From Terriglobales bacterium (GTDB lineage Bacteria; Acidobacteriota; Terriglobia; Terriglobales; Acidobacteriaceae): DNA of 50,797 nucleotides. The notes beneath the pieces are model-generated. The model worked only from the letters and a program-made list of their open reading frames with translations, had not been told where the DNA came from and did no database searches. The DNA lies in the NCBI GenBank assembly GCA_025980765.1, contig JAICXB010000031.1, positions 1 through 50,797 of the forward strand. The letters are read 5' to 3'. A program made the translations under genes and the position numbers. Of the stretch, positions 42,270-50,790 are shown one piece after another. The stretch's first letter is position 1. Each line of letters starts with the position of its first letter.

Positions 42270-44273
42270 ATGAGTTTGATTGTTCGAATGCGCTGCCAGC
42301 GCATTCCTGAGTTTGTGGTTCGGCTGCTGCTTTGTGCAGCCTGCATTCTAGCCATCGCCGGCCCGGCCGCCGCGGCCGAGAAGCCCCGCATTCATGTTGA
42401 AGACTACGTTATCGATGCCGAGCTCGCGCCCAAAACTCATCATCTGACCGCCAAGGCCAAGGTGAAATTCACCGCGCTTGAGGACATCAGCACCGCGGTC
42501 TTTGAGCTCAACAATGCCTTGCGTGTGACTCGGGTCACAAACGAAGCAGGCAAGGCGCTGCAGACCGAGCGCGTGACCCAGGACTATACCGTCAGAGTGA
42601 CTCTCCCAGAAGGGCTCTCGAAGGACCAGTCGCAGACCTTGACATTCGAATATGAGGGCACACTCGCCACCGGCGATGACAGTCCAGTCGAAGGATTGAA
42701 GCTCGCATACGTGGGCCCGGATACGTCGTACCTGCTCTATGCCAGCCGATGGTTTCCCATGGTCGGCTACGGCACCAACCGATTCACCGCCGCGATCAAC
42801 GTGACGGTTCCGGCTTTCTTTGAAGTAATCGGCAGCGGCGCCAAGCCTGCTGCTACGCATGCCGCAGCGGGAGGAAACAAAACCTTCAGCTTTGAATGGC
42901 AGACGCCCAGCTTCCCGGGCACGATCATTGCCGGAACCTTTGTGCCGGCGAAGATCGGCAATATGAGCGTGTACTTCAAACCCAATCACAAGCAACTGGA
43001 ACAGCTCTATTCCGAAACGGCTGAAAAAGAGATCGCGTTCTTCAGCAACCTGTACGGACCCTTGCCGTCAGTGAACATCAGCATTGTTGAATTGCCGGAT
43101 GACACGGTGCCCTCCACTTCCGCGCCCCTCCTGACGGCGATCGCCGCGCGCGGCATCACGCAGAAAGTGAATTATCGCCTCCTGGCCAACAATCTGGCCC
43201 ACCAATGGTGGGGGAATTCTGTGAGTCCGGCGAGCAAAGATGATTTCTGGATCACCGAAGGCGCAGCCCGCGACAGCGAAGTGCGCTACGTGCAGGATGC
43301 CGCCGGCGAAGCCGGCTTCGAAGAAGCTACTAAAGACATGGCGGTCGGCGCCCTCGCCTACGACAATATTCCCCTTTCGGGAGTGGGCAAGCTCGATCCG
43401 TTTTCGCCGGAGTTCCAGTCGCTGGTCACCGATAAGGGCGGCATGATCTTCCACATGCTGCGCTGGGAAGTTGGGGACGCGAACTTCGATCGCACGATGA
43501 AGTCCCTGGCCCAGCAGTACGCGGGCAAGCCCATCACCACCGATCAGTTCCGCGGGCTTACTGAGCAAATTTCCGGTCAGAAGCTGGGAGCGTTCTTCAC
43601 CCAGTGGCTCGATGGCACCGGCGCGCCCGAGTTCAAGAACCAGTACACCGTCTATCGTTTGGGCAATAACAAGGGGTTCCGCATTGTGGGTCAGGTAAAT
43701 CAGGACCTCGATCTGTTTCGCATGCCGCTGGAAATCCGCGTCGATACCGATGGCAAGAGCGAGATGAAGCGCATCGACGTTGCCGGGACGCAGTCCACCT
43801 ACTCGGTGGAAACATTCGGCAAGCCGCGACGCATTGTCCTCGATCCTAACAATTGGGTACTGAAGAACTCACCCGAGCTGCGCGTTCGGGTCGCCATTCT
43901 TCGCGGACAGCAGCTCGCCGCTCAAGGTGATTTGAGCGAAGCATTGAAGGAATACCAGAAAGCGCTGGACGCCAACCACAACAGTTCTCTCGCCCACTAC
44001 CGAATTGCCGAGGTGTTCTTCCTGCAGAAGAACTATCAATCTTCGGCGAACGCCTATCGCGAATCCCTCAATGGCGATGGCGAGCCCAAGTGGACTGAGG
44101 TCTGGAGCCACATTCAACTTGGCAAAATCTTCGATCTAACCGACCAGCGCGAACGCGCGACCAACGAGTACCGCCAGGCACTGCAGACCAACGACAATAC
44201 GCAGGGAGCGCTGGACGAAGCGCGCCGCTATCTGAACACGCCATACAAGCGGCAGGAGAGCAGCGGACAGTGA
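42270..44273 (+). CDS. M1-aminopeptidase-like protein with degenerate zinc site and TPR tail
   Basis: 667 residues with a signal peptide (LLLCAACILAIAGPAAAA). The N-terminal beta domain and the core follow the M1 peptidase pattern, but the zinc motif HExxH reads NNLAH (residues 307-311), so the first His and the catalytic Glu are lost; the downstream Glu of WITEGAA (330) remains. The usual GAMEN motif is not seen. The last ~110 residues are TPR-like (GDLSEALKEYQKALDANHN). It is probably not a peptidase but a binding protein in the periplasm. Start ATG 42270 with GGAG before it. Confidence 0.88.
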   Translation: MSLIVRMRCQRIPEFVVRLLLCAACILAIAGPAAAAEKPRIHVEDYVIDAELAPKTHHLTAKAKVKFTALEDISTAVFELNNALRVTRVTNEAGKALQTERVTQDYTVRVTLPEGLSKDQSQTLTFEYEGTLATGDDSPVEGLKLAYVGPDTSYLLYASRWFPMVGYGTNRFTAAINVTVPAFFEVIGSGAKPAATHAAAGGNKTFSFEWQTPSFPGTIIAGTFVPAKIGNMSVYFKPNHKQLEQLYSETAEKEIAFFSNLYGPLPSVNISIVELPDDTVPSTSAPLLTAIAARGITQKVNYRLLANNLAHQWWGNSVSPASKDDFWITEGAARDSEVRYVQDAAGEAGFEEATKDMAVGALAYDNIPLSGVGKLDPFSPEFQSLVTDKGGMIFHMLRWEVGDANFDRTMKSLAQQYAGKPITTDQFRGLTEQISGQKLGAFFTQWLDGTGAPEFKNQYTVYRLGNNKGFRIVGQVNQDLDLFRMPLEIRVDTDGKSEMKRIDVAGTQSTYSVETFGKPRRIVLDPNNWVLKNSPELRVRVAILRGQQLAAQGDLSEALKEYQKALDANHNSSLAHYRIAEVFFLQKNYQSSANAYRESLNGDGEPKWTEVWSHIQLGKIFDLTDQRERATNEYRQALQTNDNTQGALDEARRYLNTPYKRQESSGQ

Positions 44274-44296
44274 TGGGTTAGGTAAAACTCGAAGCT

Positions 44297-45541
44297 TCAC
44301 TCGTAGCGCAGTGCTTCAATTGGATCCAGATTCGCCGCCTTCATGGCCGGCAGCATGCCGCTAACAATTCCCACAATGGACAAGATCGCGGTGGCGACAA
44401 TCAGAGTCGTCGGATCGATGATCAACCTGATGTCGGCTGCCTCGGCGTTCTTCGCGATCGCGCTGTAGAGCGTGATGCGGCCCACACCAAAAGAAATCAG
44501 ATACGCCAGCGCTATTCCCACAATGCCGCCGACGAAAGTTATCGTCAGCGCCTCGGCCAGGAACTGGAAGAGGATGTCTTTTTTGCGCGCGCCCAGCGCT
44601 TTCTCCACACCGATTTCACGCGTGCGCTGTGTCACCGACACCAGCATGATGTTCATCAGGCCGATTCCGCCGATGCCGAGCGTGAGCGCGCCGATGAAAG
44701 CCAGCAATACTTTAAGTCCCAGGGTGATGATCTCGAACTGCGTCACCTGCTGCATGGAGTTGAAAAGAAACACGGCGCGACGGTCTTTTACGTCGTATCC
44801 GTGCAGATGGGCCAATGCTCCGCGCACAGCCTCTTCCACGCCGTTGTAGTTGAAGGTGACGTAATCGAGCCAGATGCCGTCGATGTAGCGAATGTCTTTC
44901 AGATCGCCCATGCTGTTGAAGGGGATCAGGATTTGCCGGTTGGAGTCGTCCTGTCCGCCCTCCTGCATCTTCGTCGCGAGCACGCCGATCACTTCGAAGC
45001 TGATGCCGTCAATGCGAATTTTTTCGCCAAGCGCGTATTGTCCGGAAAAAAGTTTCGTTTTGGCTTCCGATCCGATCACCACCACGCGAGCATGCGTTTC
45101 GTTATCGCGCTCGTCGTAGAAGCGTCCCATATCGACCTTGTAATTGAGGATGCTCTGCACCGACGGATAATAGCCATTCACAGGAAAAGTAAACGTGCGG
45201 TTCCCATATTGAACGCTTTCATCCTTGGAAACCTGCGGGGTGATGTGCTTGACCAGGGGGACCGTGCTGGCAATGTAATCCACGTCTGCGAGCTGAAAAC
45301 GGATCTGGGTCCCGGCCTTCGTGCCGCCCGCCTGCAGCGAGGTCCGATTTGGGAAAACTCCAATCACCTTCGCGCCCCAGTTCTGGAAGATGGCGTTGAT
45401 CGCGCGTCCAAAGCCGGAGCCGTAGGCAAGCAGCAGCACCACCGTGGCAATGCCCCAGGCCATGCCCATCATGGTGAGAGCGGTGCGCCTGCGGTCGTGC
45501 CGCATGGCGCCGTAAGATTGGCTAAGCAGATCGCGGACCAT
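44297..45541 (-). CDS. MacB/FtsX-type ABC transporter permease
   Basis: 414 residues. One N-terminal helix (RRTALTMMGMAWGIATVVLLLAYGSGFG), a large periplasmic domain of MacB-PCD type, then three C-terminal helices with the FtsX-type segment VTQRTREIGVEKALGARKKDIL and a final LDPIEALRYE. It lies three bases after a paralogous permease gene, which precedes it on this strand. The matching ATPase is not next to it. Likely part of an efflux or lipoprotein-type exporter of unknown cargo. The opposite strand holds long spurious frames. Confidence 0.92.
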   Translation of the reverse strand: MVRDLLSQSYGAMRHDRRRTALTMMGMAWGIATVVLLLAYGSGFGRAINAIFQNWGAKVIGVFPNRTSLQAGGTKAGTQIRFQLADVDYIASTVPLVKHITPQVSKDESVQYGNRTFTFPVNGYYPSVQSILNYKVDMGRFYDERDNETHARVVVIGSEAKTKLFSGQYALGEKIRIDGISFEVIGVLATKMQEGGQDDSNRQILIPFNSMGDLKDIRYIDGIWLDYVTFNYNGVEEAVRGALAHLHGYDVKDRRAVFLFNSMQQVTQFEIITLGLKVLLAFIGALTLGIGGIGLMNIMLVSVTQRTREIGVEKALGARKKDILFQFLAEALTITFVGGIVGIALAYLISFGVGRITLYSAIAKNAEAADIRLIIDPTTLIVATAILSIVGIVSGMLPAMKAANLDPIEALRYE

Positions 45542-45544
45542 GTG

Positions 45545-46804
45545 CTATTCCCTGCGCAGCGCTTCGACCGGCTGCAGCATCGCCGCCTTGCGCGCGGGAT
45601 AGAGTCCCGCGACCAGGCCGGCGAGAGTGAGGCAGCCAATCGCCAGCGCCGCCGATGCAGGCACAAGTTTGGGGGTATCGAATCCGGGCGGTGAAGGCAG
45701 CGTGCCCAACGCGGCCATCAGTCCGGCGGCAGCCGCCATTCCAATCCCGCCACTGAACACAGTCAGCAAAATGCCTTCGAGAAAAAACTGCATCAGGATG
45801 CTGCGATTGGTTGCGCCCAAAGCTTTTCGCAGTCCAATTTCGCGGGTGCGCTCGGTCACAGATACCAGCATGATGTTAATGATTCCGATTGCCCCCAGCG
45901 CCAGCGTTACCACTCCCACGCTGCCGAGGAATCCATCCATCGCATCGAAGATCTTGCCCACCATATGCTCGCTCTGAATGGTGTCCCACTCTTCGAAGGC
46001 GTCCGCATTCTTCGCGTCGAATTGATGGTTGCGCGCAATGATCGCGTGCACATCCTGCTTTGCGAGATCATTGTCGTCGTGGGTGAGCGGCTGATAATTG
46101 ATGGTGGAGATCGCGTCCGGCGTTTCTCCCACATTGGTCAGCGGGAAGTACTGGTGCATCGCTGAATACGGCACGTACACGCGATTGTTGGTGGAGTTGT
46201 TTTCATGCACTCCAATGGAACTGACAATGCCGACGATCTGAAAGCGCACGCCATTCAGCAACAGCGCAGCTCCAAGGGGAGATGTTCCCGGATACAGATT
46301 GCGGGCCATCTCGTCGCCAATCACGGCTACATTTCGTTTCTGGGTCTCGTCATCGTCATTCAACCAGCGGCCTTCGCCGATGGGAATATTTCGGATCTGG
46401 TTCAGGTTGGGCGTGGTACCGAAGACCTGTCCGTTGGCATTGGTGAAGTCGCTGACCGCGCGAATGTCGCTGCGGTTCAAAATGGGAGCGGCATTGCGCA
46501 CGTGCCGGGCTTCACGCGCGACATCCTGATAGTCGCGGAAGGTCAGATAATACTGGCGCATTCCGGTGCCGCTGCCGGCGACTGCAGGCACCCGTCCTGA
46601 CCAGATCATGATGATGTCCTGACCAAGGGTGGCCAACTGCTTCTGATTTCCCGTGCGGAATCCTTCACCCAACCCAACCAGCAGCAGCAGCGACCCGACT
46701 CCCCAGGCGATGCCGAACATCGTGAGAAACGACCGCAGCTTATGCGCCCACAAAGTGCGCAGAGTCTGGCTGAAGATGTCGAAGGCGATCTGCATGTTGT
46801 TCAT
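45545..46804 (-). CDS. MacB/FtsX-type ABC transporter permease (paralogue)
   Basis: 419 residues. WAHKLRSFLTMFGIAWGVGS makes the first helix, followed by a periplasmic MacB-PCD domain (GRWLNDDDETQKRNVAVIGD) and the FtsX helices with VTERTREIGLRKALGATNRS and VEALRRE at the end. It is first of a two-gene permease operon with the gene at 44297-45541. No ATPase, HlyD-type adaptor or outer-membrane channel is present in the window. ATG 46804 or 46795 may be the start. Confidence 0.92.
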   Translation of the reverse strand: MNNMQIAFDIFSQTLRTLWAHKLRSFLTMFGIAWGVGSLLLLVGLGEGFRTGNQKQLATLGQDIIMIWSGRVPAVAGSGTGMRQYYLTFRDYQDVAREARHVRNAAPILNRSDIRAVSDFTNANGQVFGTTPNLNQIRNIPIGEGRWLNDDDETQKRNVAVIGDEMARNLYPGTSPLGAALLLNGVRFQIVGIVSSIGVHENNSTNNRVYVPYSAMHQYFPLTNVGETPDAISTINYQPLTHDDNDLAKQDVHAIIARNHQFDAKNADAFEEWDTIQSEHMVGKIFDAMDGFLGSVGVVTLALGAIGIINIMLVSVTERTREIGLRKALGATNRSILMQFFLEGILLTVFSGGIGMAAAAGLMAALGTLPSPPGFDTPKLVPASAALAIGCLTLAGLVAGLYPARKAAMLQPVEALRRE

Positions 46805-46909
46805 GAATACGGGCCCGGCAGAGCCTCAGTTCCATCTAAAGGACTCCAACCGCAGAGGTCCCCCCGGAAGGAACCATCTTCAGCTAAAGACTGTTTAGGA
46901 GCAGGAATG

Positions 46910-47818
46910 TTAGTGGCCCAGGTTGGCTTCTGTAGTCCTTTGTTTGTCTTTGCTCTTTTGCGAGTCGGGATATTCGAAGACCCCGCGCCCCGATTTTCGT
47001 CCCAAACGCCCCGCCTTTACGTGCTGCACCAGCAGCGGAGCCGGGCGAAACTTCTCGCCCAAGGACTTGTGCAGGTATTTGAGGATGTGCAATCGGGTGT
47101 CGAGCCCCACCAGGTCGACGAGCTCAAACGGGCCCATGGGATGATTCAGGCCCAGCTTCAATGCTTTGTCGATGTCTTCCGCCGAGGCAATTCCCTCTTG
47201 CAGCATGTAAAACGCTTCATTGCCGATCATGGCATTGATGCGGCTGGTGATGAAGCCGGGCGATTCCCTGATCACAACTACTTCCTTGCCCATGCGCCGA
47301 CCAACATCCGCCACCGCAGAAATCGTCTCCTGGTCGGTCTCAAGCGCGCGCACTACCTCCAGCAGCTTCATCTTGTGTACGGGGTTAAAGAAGTGCATGC
47401 CCACACATTTGCGCGGGCGATACGTGACCGAGGCAATCTCGGTAATGCTTAAGGACGAGGTATTAGAAGCGAGAATGGTCGCAGGCCGGCAAATCTTATC
47501 GAGCAGTGTGAAGATTTCGATCTTCGAATCCATCTCTTCGGGGACAGCTTCGATCACCAGATCGGCTTCCCTGGCTGCCTCCTCCACGGTCCCGGCGAAT
47601 TCGATGCGCGAGAAAGCCGCTTCGGCCGCAGCCTTATCGAGCTTTCCCAATTCGACACCTTTGTCCAGATTGCCGCGAATTTCACTTTCTGCCCTGCGCA
47701 GGCTGGCCGGCAAAATGTCTTCGAGAATGGTGCGATATCCGCCTAAGGCGGACACGTGGGCGATTCCACGGCCCATGATGCCGGCTCCGATCACTGCAAC
47801 CGTCTGGACTGAAGCCAC
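46910..47818 (-). CDS. 3-hydroxyacyl-CoA (3-hydroxybutyryl-CoA) dehydrogenase
   Basis: 302 residues, cytoplasmic. Oxidises 3-hydroxyacyl-CoA with NAD in fatty-acid or butanoate metabolism. The Rossmann motif is VAVIGAGIMGRGIAHVSA, the middle has ADLVIEAVPEEMDSK and ASNTSSLSITEIA, the catalytic histidine stands in GMHFFNPVHKMKLLE, and the C-terminal domain has NHPMGPFELVDLVGLD. Standard length for Hbd/PaaH-type enzymes. It is preceded 2 bases upstream by a 61-codon gene on the same strand, so the two form an operon. Confidence 0.95.
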   Translation of the reverse strand: MASVQTVAVIGAGIMGRGIAHVSALGGYRTILEDILPASLRRAESEIRGNLDKGVELGKLDKAAAEAAFSRIEFAGTVEEAAREADLVIEAVPEEMDSKIEIFTLLDKICRPATILASNTSSLSITEIASVTYRPRKCVGMHFFNPVHKMKLLEVVRALETDQETISAVADVGRRMGKEVVVIRESPGFITSRINAMIGNEAFYMLQEGIASAEDIDKALKLGLNHPMGPFELVDLVGLDTRLHILKYLHKSLGEKFRPAPLLVQHVKAGRLGRKSGRGVFEYPDSQKSKDKQRTTEANLGH

Positions 47819-47820
47819 CG

Positions 47821-48006
47821 CTAGCTTCCCTTCTCCAGCTTTTCGATCATTCCCATGTAGTTCGGATCGGCCTTGCGCATGTATTCGGCCAGTCGCTTGC
47901 GCTCTTCGTCGGTCATGAACGGAATGTTGGCGGCAATGCGGCGCAGCGTGGTGGAAATATCGTCAACATAATTCATCATGCGGATGGCTTCACCGGAAAT
48001 GACCAT
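47821..48006 (-). CDS. Small protein co-transcribed with the dehydrogenase
   Basis: 61 residues from ATG 48006, preceded by a strong ribosome-binding site (AAGGAGAG). It is helical and charged: MNYVDDISTTLRRIAANIPF then MTDEERKRLAEYMRKADP. No known domain to me. The tight 2-base spacing to the acyl-CoA dehydrogenase gene suggests a role with it, but nothing in the sequence shows which. Confidence 0.75.
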   Translation of the reverse strand: MVISGEAIRMMNYVDDISTTLRRIAANIPFMTDEERKRLAEYMRKADPNYMGMIEKLEKGS

Positions 48007-48241
48007 AACTCTCCTTAAATTTCGATTTCGCCCGCTCGTGCAGACGAACTTCTATTTTGCGCATACGCTCGCGGTTTCGTCCAGCAGGCGAGAAAGTGTA
48101 TTGGGAGTTTGGGCAACATCCCCTGTGAAACCACAGGCATCTATACTTCGCTCGCCGGAATCCGAAACGAGGCTGCCGCTCGCACGAAATCAGCAAGCGG
48201 GAGTATGATGTCAGCCCTCCCTGGCGGAGTGGGAGTAAGTC

Positions 48242-48402
48242 ATGCCCAGCGCCTACGACGTTCAGCGTGTTGCCGAAGATACTGCCCGCAGAGCTCGGGC
48301 GGTCGAAGAAGAAGAACAGAAACGCCAACTGGGGAATCTTGCCTTCACGTCGCGATCATCCTGGTAGTGCTCTGCCTTCTCAGCCTGAAGTTTGCGGGAT
48401 AG
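48242..48402 (+). pseudogene. Small membrane protein gene, apparently frameshifted
   Basis: ATG 48242 follows GGGAG at good distance and encodes a charged helix (MPSAYDVQRVAEDTARR...EEEEQKRQ) that soon stops at a TAG (48365-48367). In another frame the sequence continues as LHVAIILVVLCLLSLKFAG, a membrane helix, to a stop near 48402. A charged helix followed by one transmembrane segment would make a sensible ~53-residue protein, so one or two bases seem lost or gained near 48330. Not certain: it may be chance. Confidence 0.4.
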
Positions 48403-48436
48403 TCGGTGGTCCGTTCCACGGTAGGAGGGCCAACGT

Positions 48437-48651
48437 TGAAGGACCGTCGCCCGCCCTCGGGCGTCTTTCCAATCGGTGACGAGCCACTCAACGGCGGGGC
48501 GGCGAAACGCATTTCACGATGTACTCACGAGCATGTGTGCAAGTTTTGCAGAACCCGCTCGGCAAAACCAATGAACTCCCAAAGACCAGCCGCAAGCGTG
48601 CGGTCACACAGGTCTGGCTAAAGACGCCCGAGGGCGGGCGACGGTCCTTCA
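48437..48651. repeat. Element bounded by perfect 32-bp inverted repeats
   Basis: The left arm (48437-48468, TGAAGGACCGTCGCCCGCCC...) recurs exactly inverted at 48620-48651. The 151 bases between encode no gene I recognise. It is MITE-like in size and symmetry. A GGAGG occurs near each side (48424-48428 and 48652-48656), but no clean target duplication is seen. It lies between the broken small gene and pspC. Confidence 0.85.
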
Positions 48652-48676
48652 GGAGGATTGTTCAACAACTGCCTTC

Positions 48677-49003
48677 CTACGGCATCGGCGGCCCAGACTG
48701 CGGCTGCACTACCTGAGCTTGTGGAGCGTAGATCGGTTCTTCCGGAATCACAATCCAGCCCACCAGGTAAGCGATACAGCCCATTCCGCCGGTAAACAGC
48801 GCGACCACCAGCGTCAACAGCCGAATCAAGGTGACATCCACATCCAGATGCCGGGCCAAACCCATGCACACGCCGGCGACCTTGCGCCCTTCTCGCGCGC
48901 GCTCCAGCGGACGCCGTGCAACACGAGTCCCAAGCTGGCGACCACAGGCCGAGCAATACAGCGCATCATCCGGCATAGTGCGTCCGCAAAAATTGCAATA
49001 CAT
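48677..49003 (-). CDS. PspC-domain protein with N-terminal zinc ribbon
   Basis: 108 residues. MYCNFCGRTMPDDALYCSACG is a zinc ribbon of two CxxC pairs. Next comes a PspC domain, GRKVAGVCMGLARHLDVDVT followed by a membrane helix (RLLTLVVALFTGGMGCIAYL) and GWIVIPEEP. The proline/glutamine-rich tail is short. PspC proteins sit in the inner membrane and sense or respond to envelope stress; the zinc ribbon would be cytoplasmic. It is a single gene in the minus direction. Confidence 0.92.
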   Translation of the reverse strand: MYCNFCGRTMPDDALYCSACGRQLGTRVARRPLERAREGRKVAGVCMGLARHLDVDVTLIRLLTLVVALFTGGMGCIAYLVGWIVIPEEPIYAPQAQVVQPQSGPPMP

Positions 49004-49070
49004 ACGACCCTCCTACGCAAAAGAAACGCAGATGAACCAACAAAAGTTCCAGTTCGTTAAATATGTCTCC

Positions 49071-49088
49071 TGAGGGCGCAAGCGCCCG
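49071..49088. repeat. Small hairpin GGGCGC-AA-GCGCCC
   Basis: A 6-bp GC stem with a two-base loop inside CTGAGGGCGCAAGCGCCCGA, followed by AGGACCTCGCAAG. It lies between pspC and the TPR gene; similar words (GAAGGACC) occur in the 32-bp repeats at 48437-48651, so it may be a relic of the same family. Confidence 0.45.
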
Positions 49089-49164
49089 AAGGACCTCGCA
49101 AGTGTGTCTGGAGCAGTACTGCGGAAGAATCATCGGGCGACACGCGTAAAAACAATTTTCAGCC

Positions 49165-50427
49165 CTACTGCAAGTGATACGGCTCCTTCAACAACCGGCG
49201 CGCGAGATCGGCTTGTGCCGAGGTATTGTCAGCTGCAATTACCTCTTCATACTCCCGCACTGCCTGGCCTCGGCGGCGCAGCAGATCGTCCATCTCTCCG
49301 GCTGCCAGCGCGGCGCGTTGGCGCAAGCTCAACTGTCCATCGGGCACGCTGCTGGTGAACTCATATTGGCTCAATGCGGCTTCGTAGTTTCGCTGCCCGC
49401 GCAGGCTTTCTGCCAGTCCGAAAGACGCGAACGCGACCTTGGCTCCGTTGTATTGTCCCGTTTTGGCGCCTGCCAGCAGCTTCGTGTAGCAGGAAACTGC
49501 TTCGGCGCCTTTGCCGCCATCCTTCAGCAGATTGCAGTGTTCAAGCGAAAAGAGAAAATTGCGCGGATATTGATCCACCAGCGTGGCCACCAGATCACTC
49601 GCTTCGCCGTAGCGGCCTTCACGACGCAGGAACAGCGCCAGCGCCACACGGGCGTCCGAGCTGGACTCGCCGCCTGCCCTGACTGCTTCCTCCAGGTATT
49701 CCAGTCCTTTTTTCTTGCTTCCGCCCAGACCCGCCATGCCCGCCAGCAGCTTCACCGGCAGCGGCAGACTGCCGACAACGTAGTTATGCGCCCCGACGAT
49801 GGTCTTGGCGTCTGCGTAACCCGGATCGATTTGCAAGACCCGCTCGTGATCGCGACGCGCAGCTACGGCTCCGCGCAACGCCGCAATGAAGCTCTTGTCC
49901 ACCAAGGCCACGTAAGTGGAATGCAGGCCGCGCGCGACTCCGCGCAGGTAGAGCGCATCCACGTCGTTCGCATTCTGCTTCAGGCGCGCATCGCACAGGC
50001 TCACCGCCTGCGCCGTAAGCTGGTCCACACGCCGCCGCACCGCCGGGTCGCCATTTGCTGCCTTTCCAGTCAGAAACCCATCATGGGAATACAGCGTCGT
50101 GTCCAGCAGGTTCAGCCGGTATAACTCGCGGAAGACCACCGCCTGCAGCAGATGGGTTGCTGCCAGCGGATCGTCGGGATGCGCCTTCTCCAGCCGCTCG
50201 AATATGGCGACCGCCTTGTCGTAATCGAGGTTATAGAAGTCATCAAGTGCCGACTTGATTAACGGGTCGCTGCGCGACTGGCGCACGTCTGTCCTGGTGA
50301 TTTGATCGACGGCAAAAGCCCTCACCCGCGCACTGGTTGCGAGCATTACTAAACCGATACCGAGTGAAAACAGTAGACAGGCGGCCGGGCCGCGATGGGG
50401 GGAGCTAAGGACCGGGTAAGGCTTCAT
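49165..50427 (-). CDS. Exported TPR-repeat protein
   Basis: About 420 residues from ATG 50427 (MKPYPVLSSPHRGP), with a signal peptide (ACLLFSLGIGLVMLATSARVRAFA). The rest is helical TPR-like: DDFYNLDYDKAVAIFERLEK, ALFLRREGRYGEASDLVATL, GLAESLRGQRNYEAALSQYE and GQAVREYEEVIAADNTSAQA. Such repeats bind other proteins; it would act in the periplasm. A longer frame from 50607 adds residues with no signal peptide logic and is rejected. Function unknown. Confidence 0.85.
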   Translation of the reverse strand: MKPYPVLSSPHRGPAACLLFSLGIGLVMLATSARVRAFAVDQITRTDVRQSRSDPLIKSALDDFYNLDYDKAVAIFERLEKAHPDDPLAATHLLQAVVFRELYRLNLLDTTLYSHDGFLTGKAANGDPAVRRRVDQLTAQAVSLCDARLKQNANDVDALYLRGVARGLHSTYVALVDKSFIAALRGAVAARRDHERVLQIDPGYADAKTIVGAHNYVVGSLPLPVKLLAGMAGLGGSKKKGLEYLEEAVRAGGESSSDARVALALFLRREGRYGEASDLVATLVDQYPRNFLFSLEHCNLLKDGGKGAEAVSCYTKLLAGAKTGQYNGAKVAFASFGLAESLRGQRNYEAALSQYEFTSSVPDGQLSLRQRAALAAGEMDDLLRRRGQAVREYEEVIAADNTSAQADLARRLLKEPYHLQ

Positions 50428-50520
50428 GGCAGGGTCATTCCGAAGTTTACCTGATGTCTCACGTACTCTGAAGCAGGTACAAAGAAGCTGCCCCCCGAAT
50501 GACTGCGAGATACCACACAT

Positions 50521-50790
50521 ATGGAAAAGCCGTTGAAATCGGCAGATGATGTGTACAACGAAGCAGAAGCTGCCGCCGAACTCAGGATCTCCATTGAGAG
50601 GCTGCACACCTTGCTGGATCGCAAGGTATTCAACGAGGGCTCACCCCGACCCGGATCGCTCAGCTTCCAATCCAGCGATCTGCTGCTGCTGCGCTTCTGG
50701 CTGGAACAAGACCCGCCCAGAGTCATCCAGATGCCCGGACGCCGCATTCGCCGCGGCACCGGAACCGACGATTTCGAAACGCAAAGGTAA
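50521..50790 (+). CDS. Small helix-turn-helix (MerR/excisionase-like) protein
   Basis: 89 residues. EAEAAAELRISIERLHTLLD looks like the helix-turn-helix start of MerR/excisionase-type DNA-binding proteins, followed by LSFQSSDLLLLRFW, which fits the wing and third helix, and a basic tail GRRIRRGTG. I know similar small proteins from Acidobacteria but no function. It is divergent from the TPR gene, whose promoter lies in the same 90-base gap. The stop at 50788-50790 lies just inside the window. Confidence 0.72.
   Translation: MEKPLKSADDVYNEAEAAAELRISIERLHTLLDRKVFNEGSPRPGSLSFQSSDLLLLRFWLEQDPPRVIQMPGRRIRRGTGTDDFETQR

Noticed and set aside
44801..45694. A long open frame opposite the MacB-like permeases
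   Set aside because: Shadow of two well-supported permease genes in high-GC DNA.
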